Below, piece after piece: positions 6,345-14,339 of a stretch of 27,123 nt of DNA. Numbering within the stretch: the first letter of the stretch is position 1; every line of letters starts with the position of its first letter. The position numbers and the translations under genes are program-made. The notes beneath the pieces are model-generated. The model did no database searches. It was not told the DNA's origin and saw only the letters and a list, made by a program, of their open reading frames with translations. The stretch is from SVTX01 sp045577415 (GTDB taxonomy: Bacteria > Bacillota > Clostridia > Oscillospirales > CAG-272), in contig JAZNII010000021.1 in the NCBI GenBank assembly GCA_045577415.1, forward strand, positions 1 to 27,123, written 5' to 3'.

Positions 6345-7715
6345 ATGTCAAACACACAGATCCCTTACAAGATCTACATTGATGAAAACGAGATGCCAAA
6401 AGCGTGGTACAATCTGCGCGCCGATATGAAAAACAAGCCCGCTCCGCTTCTTGATCCCGTGACCCACAAGCCTATGACGGCAGAGGATATTTCGGGCGTG
6501 TTCTGCGACGAGCTTATCAAGCAAGAGCTTGACGACACAACTGCATATTTTGAAATTCCCGAGGAGATCAGAAGCTTTTACAAGATGTACCGTCCCGCGC
6601 CTTTAGTCAGGGCGTACTGTCTTGAAGAAAAGCTGAAGACTCCCGCCAAGATATACTACAAATTCGAGGGTAATAACACAAGCGGAAGCCACAAGCTCAA
6701 TTCGGCGATAGCTCAAGCGTATTACGCCAAAAATCAAGGTCTTGTGGGCGTTACGACCGAGACCGGCGCTGGTCAGTGGGGTACGGCGCTTTCTATGGCA
6801 TGCTCCTATCTCGGACTTGACTGCAAGGTCTACATGGTAAAATGCTCCTACGAAATGAAGCCCCACCGACGCGAGGTTATGAGAACCTACGGTGCGTCCG
6901 TTACTCCCTCCCCCTCTACCGAGACCGAGGCAGGTCGCAAGATCCTCGCCGAGCATCCCGGCACCGGCGGAAGCCTTGGATGCGCTATTTCAGAGGCGGT
7001 TGAAAAGGCGTCGAACACCGAGGGCTACCGCTACGTTCTCGGAAGCGTACTCAATCAAGTAATGCTCCATCAGTCAATCATCGGTCTTGAAACTAAGATT
7101 GCTCTTGACAAATACGGCATCAAGCCCGACGTAATTATCGGCTGTGCAGGCGGCGGCTCTAATCTCGGAGGTCTCATCGCCCCCTTTATGGGCGAGAAGA
7201 TCAAGGGCGAAGCCGACTACCGCATTATCGCGGTCGAGCCCGAGGGCTGTCCCAGCTTCACTCGAGGAAAATACGCTTACGACTACTGCGACACAGGCAT
7301 GATCTGCCCCCTTTCCAAGATGTACACTCTCGGTTCTAACTTTATGCCCGCGGCAACTCACGCAGGCGGACTCCGTTATCACGGAATGAACAGCACTCTT
7401 TCCCAGCTTTACGATGACGGACTTATGGAGGCAACCACGGTCAAACAGACCGAGGTCTTTGCGGCGGCAGAGGAATTTGCCCGTGTTGAGGGTATTCTTC
7501 CTGCACCCGAAAGTAGCCACGCCATCAAGGTTGCGCTGGACATCGCAAAAGAATGCCGTGAAACCGGCGAAGAAAAGACTATCGTATTCGGTCTTACCGG
7601 CACGGGTTACTTCGATATGATGTCCTACGAAAAGTTCCACAACGGCGTGCTTCAGGACTACCGTCCCACCGACGAGGAGATCGCCACAGCTCTCGAAAGA
7701 TTACCCAAAATATAA
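6345..7715 (+). CDS. trpB: TrpB-like tryptophan synthase beta chain (TrpB2 type)
   Basis: The enzyme makes L-tryptophan from indole and serine with PLP. From ATG 6345 it has 456 aa, the longer size of the TrpB2 group (about 430-460), against about 400 for classical TrpB. The PLP lysine is K117 in GSHKLNSA and the phosphate-binding loop is GCAGGGSN (266-273). ETGAGQWG (140-147) is the region with the conserved catalytic acid. The frame is open further upstream, but that part lies in the T-box terminator and is not coding. GCGAGGT lies 8 nt before the chosen ATG. No trpA or other trp gene is next to it, so it may salvage free indole or act with a distant partner. Expression is set by the Trp T-box. 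The codon pattern is like that of its neighbours. Confidence 0.95.
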   Translation: MSNTQIPYKIYIDENEMPKAWYNLRADMKNKPAPLLDPVTHKPMTAEDISGVFCDELIKQELDDTTAYFEIPEEIRSFYKMYRPAPLVRAYCLEEKLKTPAKIYYKFEGNNTSGSHKLNSAIAQAYYAKNQGLVGVTTETGAGQWGTALSMACSYLGLDCKVYMVKCSYEMKPHRREVMRTYGASVTPSPSTETEAGRKILAEHPGTGGSLGCAISEAVEKASNTEGYRYVLGSVLNQVMLHQSIIGLETKIALDKYGIKPDVIIGCAGGGSNLGGLIAPFMGEKIKGEADYRIIAVEPEGCPSFTRGKYAYDYCDTGMICPLSKMYTLGSNFMPAATHAGGLRYHGMNSTLSQLYDDGLMEATTVKQTEVFAAAEEFARVEGILPAPESSHAIKVALDIAKECRETGEEKTIVFGLTGTGYFDMMSYEKFHNGVLQDYRPTDEEIATALERLPKI

Positions 7716-7721
7716 ACCAAC

Positions 7722-7770
7722 AAAAAAGCTTGGACTGACGCATAAAGGTTGTCCAAGCTTTTTTCTTTTT
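7722..7770 (+). terminator. Terminator of trpB
   Basis: AAAAAAGCTTGGAC (7722-7735) pairs perfectly with GTCCAAGCTTTTTT (7751-7764), followed by CTTTTT. The hairpin begins 6 nt after the trpB stop. Confidence 0.9.
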
Positions 7771-7800
7771 CGACGCTTTTCGGAATGTGGGGAGGGTGCA

Positions 7801-7846
7801 AGTAGGGGCGGAAACCATTCTAAAAAAATGGGTTCCGCCTCTTACT
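7801..7846. repeat. Imperfect inverted repeat downstream of the PfkB gene
   Basis: AGTAGGGGCGGAAACCATT (7801-7819) pairs with 7827-7846 over 18 bp with one bulge, one mismatch and an A-rich loop. It lies 15 nt past the minus-strand kinase stop. It has no U-tract, so it is either a weak terminator, an mRNA-protecting hairpin or a small dispersed palindromic repeat. Confidence 0.6.
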
Positions 7847-7860
7847 GCGTTATTTAAAGA

Positions 7861-8826
7861 TCAAAATTCAATATTCATTTCTCGGAGCATAGCATCTATC
7901 TCCGCCTCGCTCACCATACCGCCGATAGCATCAGGGGCGGCAAGGGATGCAGTTGCGGCCTTTGAAGCAAGGGTAAGTATACCCATTTCATCAAGTCCAC
8001 GATAGATACCGATCAAAGCGCCTGCGCAAAATGCGTCGCCTGCGCCGGTCTTGCCCTTGATAAAGCCCTTGGGGAGATCCCAGGAGTGCAACTCAAAGAA
8101 TCCGTTGTCCGACAAACAAACTCCTGTCTCGGGCATGTGTATGATAACCCTCTCCGAAACGCCCATATCCTTGATCGCGTGGGCAATTTTTTCGAGATTC
8201 TCGCGTTTTGGCTCGATGCCCGCTATCATTCCTGCCTCAAGCTCGTTGATAATTACGTTGTCGGTATATTTCAGACAATTTTTCACGACATAATAACGGT
8301 CGCTGTTCTCGCTGACGAGATCGATAGAGGTCTTAATTCCCATCTCCTGCGCCCGCTTGAGAATTTTTTCGCCGTCGCCGTTGTCAACCTTATCGAGAAG
8401 CAAAAAATAACCGAGATGAAGCATCTTTACGTCGAGCTTTTCAAAATCAACGTCGTCAAAGCCGAAATCGGCGCAAGCGCCGGGGTACGTAAAGAATGTT
8501 CTCTGACCTCCGACGATACTCATAACGTCGGTAAAGCTTGTGGGAAGCTCTCCGCGTACAAGTCCCGTTGTATCAACGCCGTTTTCCGACAAGACCGACT
8601 CAAGAAAGTCGCCATCGCCGTCGTTTCCGATCTTGCCCACCGCAACCACGGGAATAGTCGGGGCAACTCGCTTAATGTCGATGCCCACGTTGGGAACAGC
8701 GCCGCCCACTGCGCGGGACACGGATAAAATTTTCGTCAATTCGCCCGAGGCGGGATATGCCGAGATCTCATTGAGCTTGTCAACGAGGATCGTTCCCGCG
8801 ATGGCGATACCTGTTTTCTTCATCAT
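7861..8826 (-). CDS. PfkB-family carbohydrate kinase
   Basis: This ribokinase/PfkB-fold sugar kinase of 321 aa transfers phosphate from ATP to a sugar, sugar phosphate or nucleoside. The C-terminal PfkB signature GKTGAGDAFCAGAL is at 258-271, with D264 as catalytic base. The N-terminal GGAVPNVGIDIKRV (41-54) fits the substrate-binding GG motif. The frame is open 14 codons further upstream, but ATG 8826 (or 8823) is preceded by GGAG in the end of the upstream gene. Its start lies 1 nt past the stop of the isomerase-like gene, so the two are translationally coupled. The substrate cannot be read from the sequence. The partner suggests an amino sugar or a hexose phosphate. Confidence 0.9.
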   Translation of the reverse strand: MMKKTGIAIAGTILVDKLNEISAYPASGELTKILSVSRAVGGAVPNVGIDIKRVAPTIPVVAVGKIGNDGDGDFLESVLSENGVDTTGLVRGELPTSFTDVMSIVGGQRTFFTYPGACADFGFDDVDFEKLDVKMLHLGYFLLLDKVDNGDGEKILKRAQEMGIKTSIDLVSENSDRYYVVKNCLKYTDNVIINELEAGMIAGIEPKRENLEKIAHAIKDMGVSERVIIHMPETGVCLSDNGFFELHSWDLPKGFIKGKTGAGDAFCAGALIGIYRGLDEMGILTLASKAATASLAAPDAIGGMVSEAEIDAMLREMNIEF

Positions 8827-8827
8827 A

Positions 8828-9775
8828 TTAGTTACACTCCGTAGCAAGGGGGCCTGCAAGCTCGTCAAGGAAAAAGAGCTTACCTTTGATGGTGGGCATG
8901 TAAGAGCTTGTGATCCAAGGGGTCTTGCCGTGACGGAGGGTCATCCAAAGGGAAAGTCCCTGCCACTGCATACCGCGACCGAGTGTTCCGTCAGCTCCGC
9001 CGATAGCGTAATCTGCCTGAAGGAAGATGCCGGGACCTATGGTGTTAGCACGACACGGAACGAGAGTGGTTCTCGACTTGAAGCTGGTCAGCGCGTTTTG
9101 CTCAACGGTGAGGGGGTGGATCTTCGCGCCGATTCTGTAGGGTGCCTTCTCCCATTCAGCGGCGGTCTCGTAGTCTGCCGCAAAGGTAGGCTCCCAAAAA
9201 GCGATATGGCACATTCTTCCGATACCGTAAACAAGAACAATCTCAGCTCCCTCTGCTTTGAGTGCCGCGATCTTTTCGGGATATGTGGGAAGATTTGCCT
9301 TTGTAGCATAGTTTCTCTGATCAGCGGGAACGGTCAATTCTCCCAGAGGATTGAAAAGAGCCTGCTCCATAGCGTGCTGGAAGGAGCCGAGGTTATCGCT
9401 GGAGAGAGTGTTGCCTTCTCCGTCTGCCCATTCGTCCATATTGAAGGTGTAGACATGCTCGCAGGAAATGTTCCAAGCCTTGAGGAAATAAACGATCCAC
9501 TTATACATACCCCTAGGACCTACGGAGAGAATGAAAGCAATCTTTTTTCCGTTATCCTTTGCCGCCTTGATCTTGAGGGCGATCTCGTGACCCATATAGG
9601 TCTCAAATTCATTGAGGTTTCCGCACTTGATAGGGGTGAATTCGGGGTTCCAAAAGTCCTGACGGTCAAGGACGGTCTCGGGTTTGCCGACGCAAGAGTC
9701 TATCTTTGCGAAATCCCAACCTTCAGGGTAAAATCCTTCGAGAGCAGAACCCTTAACTGTTGACAAAAAGTCCAT
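8828..9775 (-). CDS. Glucosamine-6-phosphate isomerase-like (NagB-related) protein
   Basis: The 315-aa protein resembles a group annotated in gut Clostridia as glucosamine-6-phosphate isomerase. It has a Rossmann-like KKIAFILSVGPRGMYKWIVYFL and FNMDEWADGEGNT, close to the NagB catalytic NMDEY region. IGRMCHIAF then stands where NagB has GxDGHIAF, and the C-terminal half has SFKSRTTLVPCRANTIGPG and ADYAIGGADG. It is longer than classical NagB (about 240-270 aa), with an N-terminal extension (DFLSTVKGSALEGFYPEGWD). The GIGRMCH variation means the actual reaction may differ from deamination of GlcN6P. ATG 9775 has AAGGAG upstream. It is the first gene of the operon with the PfkB kinase and has a consensus promoter. 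Confidence 0.82.
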   Translation of the reverse strand: MDFLSTVKGSALEGFYPEGWDFAKIDSCVGKPETVLDRQDFWNPEFTPIKCGNLNEFETYMGHEIALKIKAAKDNGKKIAFILSVGPRGMYKWIVYFLKAWNISCEHVYTFNMDEWADGEGNTLSSDNLGSFQHAMEQALFNPLGELTVPADQRNYATKANLPTYPEKIAALKAEGAEIVLVYGIGRMCHIAFWEPTFAADYETAAEWEKAPYRIGAKIHPLTVEQNALTSFKSRTTLVPCRANTIGPGIFLQADYAIGGADGTLGRGMQWQGLSLWMTLRHGKTPWITSSYMPTIKGKLFFLDELAGPLATECN

Positions 9776-9832
9776 AACTGTTCTCCTTTTTTGAAAGATT
9801 ATAAAATTACTTATTAATTCTTCATCGGTCTT

Positions 9833-9861
9833 ATTATAACACAACCGAGCGTTATTTGCAA
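9833..9861 (-). promoter_or_regulatory. SigA promoter of the isomerase-kinase operon
   Basis: On the minus strand TTGCAA (9861-9856), a 17-bp spacer and a perfect TATAAT (9838-9833) lie about 58 nt before ATG 9775. Confidence 0.82.
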
Positions 9862-9949
9862 GAGTATGTCCGAAATATATAAAAATCGAATCTACTTAAG
9901 TGGATATTTTACGGCTTGCAAGAATAGAATTGCTGATTTTCGAAACCGA

Positions 9950-10138
<189 letters not shown>

Positions 10139-10253
10139 AGACCTTTAAAAAGCTTACGGGGTATACTCCGTTAACTTACAGGAAAATGAGACGAAAGACG
10201 AAATAGCACATTTGTTCTGTTTCTGATTGCGATTCAGGGCTAAATACGATAAC

Positions 10254-10409
10254 ACAAAAAGGGGCTGAGTCAAATTAAAATTTTTGCTCGTCTCTTTGTT
10301 ACAAGTAAACAAAAAATCACCTGCTATCTGTGAATGATGGCGGGTGATTTTTGTATAGGCTGACGAGCAATTGGAAATGATCCCCAAACTTGACTCAGCC
10401 CCTTTTTGT
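10254..10409. repeat. 156-nt nested inverted-repeat element
   Basis: Three nested stems share one axis. The outer stem is a perfect 20-bp repeat, 10254-10273 with 10390-10409, containing AAAAAGGGGCTGAGTCAA. The middle stem is 9 bp, TTGCTCGTC (10284-10292) with GACGAGCAA (10362-10370). The inner stem is 13 bp with one wobble, 10312-10324 with 10340-10352. No coding sequence is convincing inside. It begins 10 nt past the stop of the minus-strand membrane-protein gene, and both ends run into TTTTTGT, so it can also act as a bidirectional terminator. The form suits a miniature mobile element or a structured RNA repeat. Confidence 0.8.
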
Positions 10410-10418
10410 ATAAGACTT

Positions 10419-11084
10419 TTATAATCCTTTTGCAAAGGTGATGAAATTATCCGCGAAAGTCAGCACGTCGGGCAAAATGTAGCAGGCAAGCATACAGATC
10501 GCCAGAGAAAGAACACTTACGATAAGCACGCCGACCCAGTTTGCTCCCTTCTTGTCAAATTTGACCTCCGCCGAGAAGCGTTTCTCCTCGGGAATGTAAA
10601 AATGCATGGTGTCGCAATCTCTTTTGAACTGAGGCTCTTTAAATCTGGGCGGATGCTTTTCGTCCTTATATTTTTCCTCATGCTCTGCTCTTTTTTTCTG
10701 GATCGCGCGATAAAATTCATCCTCCTCGGCACAACGGACCCATCCGGAGAGACTTCCGCCCGTCCTGATAGCGCTTCGGATGCCTGCGGATCTTGAGCAT
10801 TCAAGCTCACTGAGTGTTTTTGCGCTTTGTGCGTCAAAGCATTCTCTGTAAATAAGAAGTCTGACGAAATCTCCGATGTATCTCTTATTATACACCGTGG
10901 ATATAGCTGCTATAATAATTCCGAAGGTGATACCGATAATTATCCACCTGACCGAGAACAGAGCGTTGGACTGTATCGTGAAATTCTCAAAATACGGCAG
11001 CTCCACAGAAAAATACTTATCAACAAAGTAATTCCACAATTCCTCGGTCAAGGATATTTCGCCCGCAATCAAAAAACGTGTCAT
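10419..11084 (-). CDS. Conserved hypothetical membrane protein, 221 aa
   Basis: Two membrane segments are clear, at about residues 45-64 (VRWIIIGITFGIIIAAISTV) and 183-204 (WVGVLIVSVLSLAICMLACY). Between them is a soluble domain of about 115 residues with a Lys/Glu-rich stretch (AIQKKRAEHEEKYKDEK) followed by HFYIPEEKRFSAEVKF. No enzymatic motif is seen. The first membrane segment is preceded by an acidic, aromatic region. From memory, unnamed relatives occur in Oscillospiraceae. ATG 11084 has AAAGGAGG 7 nt upstream. It follows serS by 18 nt and is the last gene of the parAB-serS operon before the 156-nt element. Confidence 0.85.
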   Translation of the reverse strand: MTRFLIAGEISLTEELWNYFVDKYFSVELPYFENFTIQSNALFSVRWIIIGITFGIIIAAISTVYNKRYIGDFVRLLIYRECFDAQSAKTLSELECSRSAGIRSAIRTGGSLSGWVRCAEEDEFYRAIQKKRAEHEEKYKDEKHPPRFKEPQFKRDCDTMHFYIPEEKRFSAEVKFDKKGANWVGVLIVSVLSLAICMLACYILPDVLTFADNFITFAKGL

Positions 11085-11102
11085 GCAAGGCCTCCTTTCG
11101 GC

Positions 11103-12383
11103 TTATTTCTTGATTATATCCGTACCTACGTACTTGCGAAGGACCTCGGGAACGGTAACGCTGCCGTCAGAATTCTGATTTTGCTCAACGAGAGCAGGCA
11201 GAACTCTGGATGTCGCAAGGCCGGAGCCGTTAAGGGTATGGATATACTCGATCTTGCCGTTAGCCCTCTTAACTCGCATCATTCCGCGTCTTGCCTGGTA
11301 GTCTCTCGCGTTAGAAACAGAGCTTACCTCCTTATATCCGTTCATAGAGGGAATGTTGATCTCGATGTCGTAGGTTCTCGCCATAGAAGCGGAGCAGTCG
11401 CCTGCCGCAAGCTTAACGGTTCTGAAATGGAAGCCGAGACCGCCAACAAGAGCCTCCGCCTTAGCCACAAGCTCATCAAAAGCCGCGTCACTGTCCTCGG
11501 GAAGCGTGAACTGGAACATTTCCACCTTGTTAAACTGATGTCCGCGAACCATTCCGCGCTCGTCTGAACGGTAAGATCCTGCCTCACGGCGGAAGCAGGG
11601 AGTGTAGCTGAACATCTTCTTGGGAAGGTCAGCTTCAGTGAGGATCTCTTTGCGGTAAAGGGATGCAAGCGCCGCCTCAGCGGTAGGAAGCATATAGTGT
11701 ATTCTGTCGTCGGTGGGGTTTTCGATCTTGTAGACCTCGTCGGCAAACTTGGGGAACTGACCCGCAGTTACGCCGCACTCATATTCAAGCATGTGGGGAG
11801 GAAGAATAAACTCATATCCGTCGGAAATGTGGGTGTCAACAAAGTAGTTGAGGAGCGCCCACTCAAGTCTTGCTCCCATGCCGCGATAGATCCAGAATCC
11901 GGATCCCGCAAGCTTAGTTCCTCTCTCATAGTCAATGAGACCAAGATCGGTACAAAGATCTACGTGATTTTTAGGTTCAAAATCGAACTTTTTCGGCTCG
12001 GAGAAGTAACGAATAGCCTCGTTGTTCTCCTTTCCGCCGGGAAGAAGATCCTCGTCGGGAAGATTGGGAAGGCCAAGCATCCAAGAGGAAAGCTCGGTCT
12101 CAACAACCTTAAGCTTCTCGTCGTTTTCCTTTGCCTTAGCGCCAAGCTCCTTGGATTTTGCAAAGATCTCCGAGGGATCCTTTCCTTCCTTTTTATATTG
12201 AGGTATCATCTTGGTAAGCTTGTTCTGCTCAGCCTTGTATCCCTCAGTCTCGGCGATAAGCGCTCTCCTTTTGGCATCAAGCTCAATTATCTTGGCAATA
12301 TCGTTTTCTGCATCTTTCCCTTTTGCCGCAAGTCTTTTTACGACAAGCTCAGGGTTTTCCTTAATGTAATTTATATCAAGCAT
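11103..12383 (-). CDS. serS: Seryl-tRNA synthetase
   Basis: This class II aminoacyl-tRNA synthetase charges tRNA-Ser with serine in the cytosol. At 426 aa it has normal length. The N-terminal antiparallel coiled-coil arm that binds the tRNA spans about residues 28-105. Motif 1 lies around 169-210, the TAE motif of the serine site is at 234-236, and motif 2 is TPCFRREAGSYRSDERGMVRG (261-281). Motif 3 is the C-terminal LNGSGLATSR, with its class II arginine. ATG 12383 has AAAGG about 10 nt upstream. Unlike many Bacillota serS genes it has no room for its own T-box: it lies 21 nt after parB and seems to depend on the parA promoter. Confidence 0.98.
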   Translation of the reverse strand: MLDINYIKENPELVVKRLAAKGKDAENDIAKIIELDAKRRALIAETEGYKAEQNKLTKMIPQYKKEGKDPSEIFAKSKELGAKAKENDEKLKVVETELSSWMLGLPNLPDEDLLPGGKENNEAIRYFSEPKKFDFEPKNHVDLCTDLGLIDYERGTKLAGSGFWIYRGMGARLEWALLNYFVDTHISDGYEFILPPHMLEYECGVTAGQFPKFADEVYKIENPTDDRIHYMLPTAEAALASLYRKEILTEADLPKKMFSYTPCFRREAGSYRSDERGMVRGHQFNKVEMFQFTLPEDSDAAFDELVAKAEALVGGLGFHFRTVKLAAGDCSASMARTYDIEINIPSMNGYKEVSSVSNARDYQARRGMMRVKRANGKIEYIHTLNGSGLATSRVLPALVEQNQNSDGSVTVPEVLRKYVGTDIIKK

Positions 12384-12404
12384 TTCAGCAATCCTTTCTG
12401 ACTA

Positions 12405-13289
12405 TTATTTAAAAAATCCGTTTCCGCAAAGGAGAGTAAGAAGCTCCTCAAGGTCGGAATCGCTATCAAAGGTCAATTCAACAGTTTTCTTCTTTGCGGT
12501 CTGATTGATCTTGACGCGTCTGCCCAGCATATCCATAGCGCGTCTTTCAAGATCGCGCATATAAACGCGTCTCTGAACCGCAGCATCGTCCTTGACGTTA
12601 AGCACCTCAACGTCCTGCTCGGCAAGTATCTTTCTGACAAGCTTTTCTACTTCTCTTACAGAAAGACCTTTTTCTTCGGTCTTTTGGGCGAGAAGAACCA
12701 TCTGCTCGTCGGTGTCGAGGCCAAGAATGGCCCTTGCGTGTCCCGTGGTGATCTTGCCGTCCTTAAGAAGCGCCAACACCTCGTCGGGGAGATCGATCAA
12801 ACGCAGCATATTCGCAATAGCAGAACGTGATTTGCCGACCTCCTTCGAGAGCTGCTCCTGAGTAAGCCCAAAACGCTCAACCAGCGCCTGATAAGCAAAT
12901 GCTTCTTCAACAGGGTTCAGGTTTTCTCTCTGCACATTCTCAACAAGCGAGATCTGCGCCACCTTAAGATCGTCTCCATCTACGCTTATAGCAGGGATCT
13001 CCGACAATCCGGCTATTTTCGAAGCTCTCCAGCGTCGCTCACCCGCAATTATCTCATAAGTGCCGGGGAAATCAGAGTTTTCACGCACGATGATCGGCTG
13101 AAGAACGCCGTGAATAGTGATAGAATCAGCAAGGGATTGAAGGCTTTCGTCGTCAAAATCCTTTCTGGGCTGATCACGTCTCGGCTCAATATCGCCAACC
13201 TTAATATTTATAACAGAATCCTTCTTCGCCTCGTAAACGTTGTCGTCAAGTATAGAGAAGAAGTCTCTTCCAAGTCCGCCTCTTGCCAT
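12405..13289 (-). CDS. parB: Chromosome partition protein ParB (Spo0J)
   Basis: ParB is a CTP-dependent clamp that loads at parS and spreads to organise the origin region. The 294-aa protein has the N-terminal ParB/CTPase domain with GERRWRA (83-89) and ENVQREN (117-123). The central helix-turn-helix that reads parS is about 141-165 (LTQEQLSKEVGKSRSAIANML), with TTGHARAIL following. The dimerisation domain is at the C-terminus. All hallmark motifs are intact, in contrast to the truncated ParB-like gene at 4189-4830. ATG 13289 has GGAGG 5 nt upstream and lies 14 nt after the parA stop. Confidence 0.97.
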   Translation of the reverse strand: MARGGLGRDFFSILDDNVYEAKKDSVINIKVGDIEPRRDQPRKDFDDESLQSLADSITIHGVLQPIIVRENSDFPGTYEIIAGERRWRASKIAGLSEIPAISVDGDDLKVAQISLVENVQRENLNPVEEAFAYQALVERFGLTQEQLSKEVGKSRSAIANMLRLIDLPDEVLALLKDGKITTGHARAILGLDTDEQMVLLAQKTEEKGLSVREVEKLVRKILAEQDVEVLNVKDDAAVQRRVYMRDLERRAMDMLGRRVKINQTAKKKTVELTFDSDSDLEELLTLLCGNGFFK

Positions 13290-13303
13290 CTTTTCCTCCT
13301 ATA

Positions 13304-14065
13304 TTATATTCTGGATGCAAGCTCTTTTGCAACAGCCAGATATTCCTTTGCGCCCTTCGAGCGCTTGTCGTGATAGTACACGGGCATACCAAATCCAGGA
13401 GCTTCAGAAACCCTTACACCTCTTGAAATGTTTGTGCCGAAAAGCTTGTCCGAATAATGCTTGTTAAGCTCATTTATAACCTGAAGCGACAAAAGCAATC
13501 TTGAATTATACATAGTTATCAAAATTCCGGTTATATTGAGATTGCTATTGTAATTTGCCTTGATCCTATTAATAGTAACAGTTAACTGCGAAAGACCTTC
13601 AAGCGCATAGAACTCACACTGCATAGGAATGATCACGCCATCACTTGCCACCATCGAGTTAACGGTAAGCATGCTGAGCGAAGGAGGACAGTCAATGATT
13701 ATGTAATCGTACTTGTCCTTAATCGGCGCAAGAGCATTCTTCATAACGCTTTCAGAGCCTTCTTCCTGATAAAGGTTATATTCAGCCCCGGCGAGCGAAA
13801 TATTCGCGGGAATAACGTCAAGATTTTCATATTCAGTATTCATAATAGCTTCAGACGCCTCAACAGAACCAACAAGAACATCATGAACCGTGAGCTTTAA
13901 GTTCTTTTTTGCAATACCTACGCCGCTTGTAGCATTACCCTGAGGGTCGAGGTCTATAAGCAGCACCTTGTGTCCAAGAATTCCAAGCGAAGCGGCAACA
14001 TTAACAGCAGACGTTGTCTTGCCTACGCCACCCTTCTGATTGGAAAAAGAAATTATTTTTCCCAA
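13304..14065 (-). CDS. parA: Chromosome partition ATPase ParA (Soj)
   Basis: This Walker-type ATPase of the ParA/MinD family works with ParB in origin segregation and in control of replication initiation. The best start is TTG 14065, with GGAGG (14078-14074) 8 nt upstream, giving 253 aa; a longer frame begins at 14101 but overlaps the promoter -10. The deviant Walker A motif KGGVGKTT is at residues 11-18. The A' segment (DLDPQGNATSG) and Walker B region (YDYIIIDCPPSLSML) are both intact. The promoter is at 14100-14128 and the three parS sites lie directly upstream. It is first in the operon parA-parB-serS-membrane protein. Confidence 0.97.
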   Translation of the reverse strand: MGKIISFSNQKGGVGKTTSAVNVAASLGILGHKVLLIDLDPQGNATSGVGIAKKNLKLTVHDVLVGSVEASEAIMNTEYENLDVIPANISLAGAEYNLYQEEGSESVMKNALAPIKDKYDYIIIDCPPSLSMLTVNSMVASDGVIIPMQCEFYALEGLSQLTVTINRIKANYNSNLNITGILITMYNSRLLLSLQVINELNKHYSDKLFGTNISRGVRVSEAPGFGMPVYYHDKRSKGAKEYLAVAKELASRI

Positions 14066-14099
14066 GTTTGTAACCTCCAAAACAAATTTATCTGCAACC

Positions 14100-14128
14100 A
14101 TTATACAACATTATTGACAGATTTTCAA
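14100..14128 (-). promoter_or_regulatory. SigA promoter of the parA operon
   Basis: On the minus strand TTGAAA (14128-14123), a 17-bp spacer and a perfect TATAAT (14105-14100) lie 35 nt before the parA TTG. The nearest parS site starts about 95 nt upstream of the -35. Confidence 0.85.
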
Positions 14129-14223
14129 GAGGTTTTCACCAAAAAATATGAACAAAGATAAAATTTTTGCAACAAAGACATTCTTCGCATTTCGCGTAAA
14201 ACAAGAGCGTCAAGACTTGTCAT

Positions 14224-14239
14224 TGTTTCACGTGAAACA
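14224..14239. promoter_or_regulatory. parS site 1
   Basis: TGTTTCACGTGAAACA is a perfect palindrome identical to the bacterial parS consensus. The symmetry extends one base each side (14223-14240). Confidence 0.95.
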
Positions 14240-14259
14240 AGGCCATGCAGTTCAAATCA

Positions 14260-14275
14260 TGTTTCACGTGAAACA
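14260..14275. promoter_or_regulatory. parS site 2
   Basis: A second exact TGTTTCACGTGAAACA, with symmetry extended to 14259-14276. Its centre is 36 bp from site 1. Confidence 0.95.
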
Positions 14276-14323
14276 TTTAAGGTCAGCTTTGCAAGCCCGA
14301 GCTTTGCCACTCATCTCTTGCCC

Positions 14324-14339
14324 TGTTTCACGTGAAACA
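14324..14339. promoter_or_regulatory. parS site 3
   Basis: A third exact TGTTTCACGTGAAACA, centred 64 bp from site 2. It abuts the T-tract of the rsmG terminator, sharing one base with it. Confidence 0.95.

Noticed and set aside
8540..9763. Plus-strand open frame of 407 codons opposite the isomerase-like gene
   Set aside because: It is antisense to a gene with clear family motifs, a promoter and a ribosome site. Its product is low-complexity and unrecognisable.
10154..10435. Minus-strand open frame of 93 codons across the 156-nt inverted repeat
   Set aside because: Most of it is the inverted repeat itself and it overlaps the end of the membrane-protein gene. It has no ribosome site.
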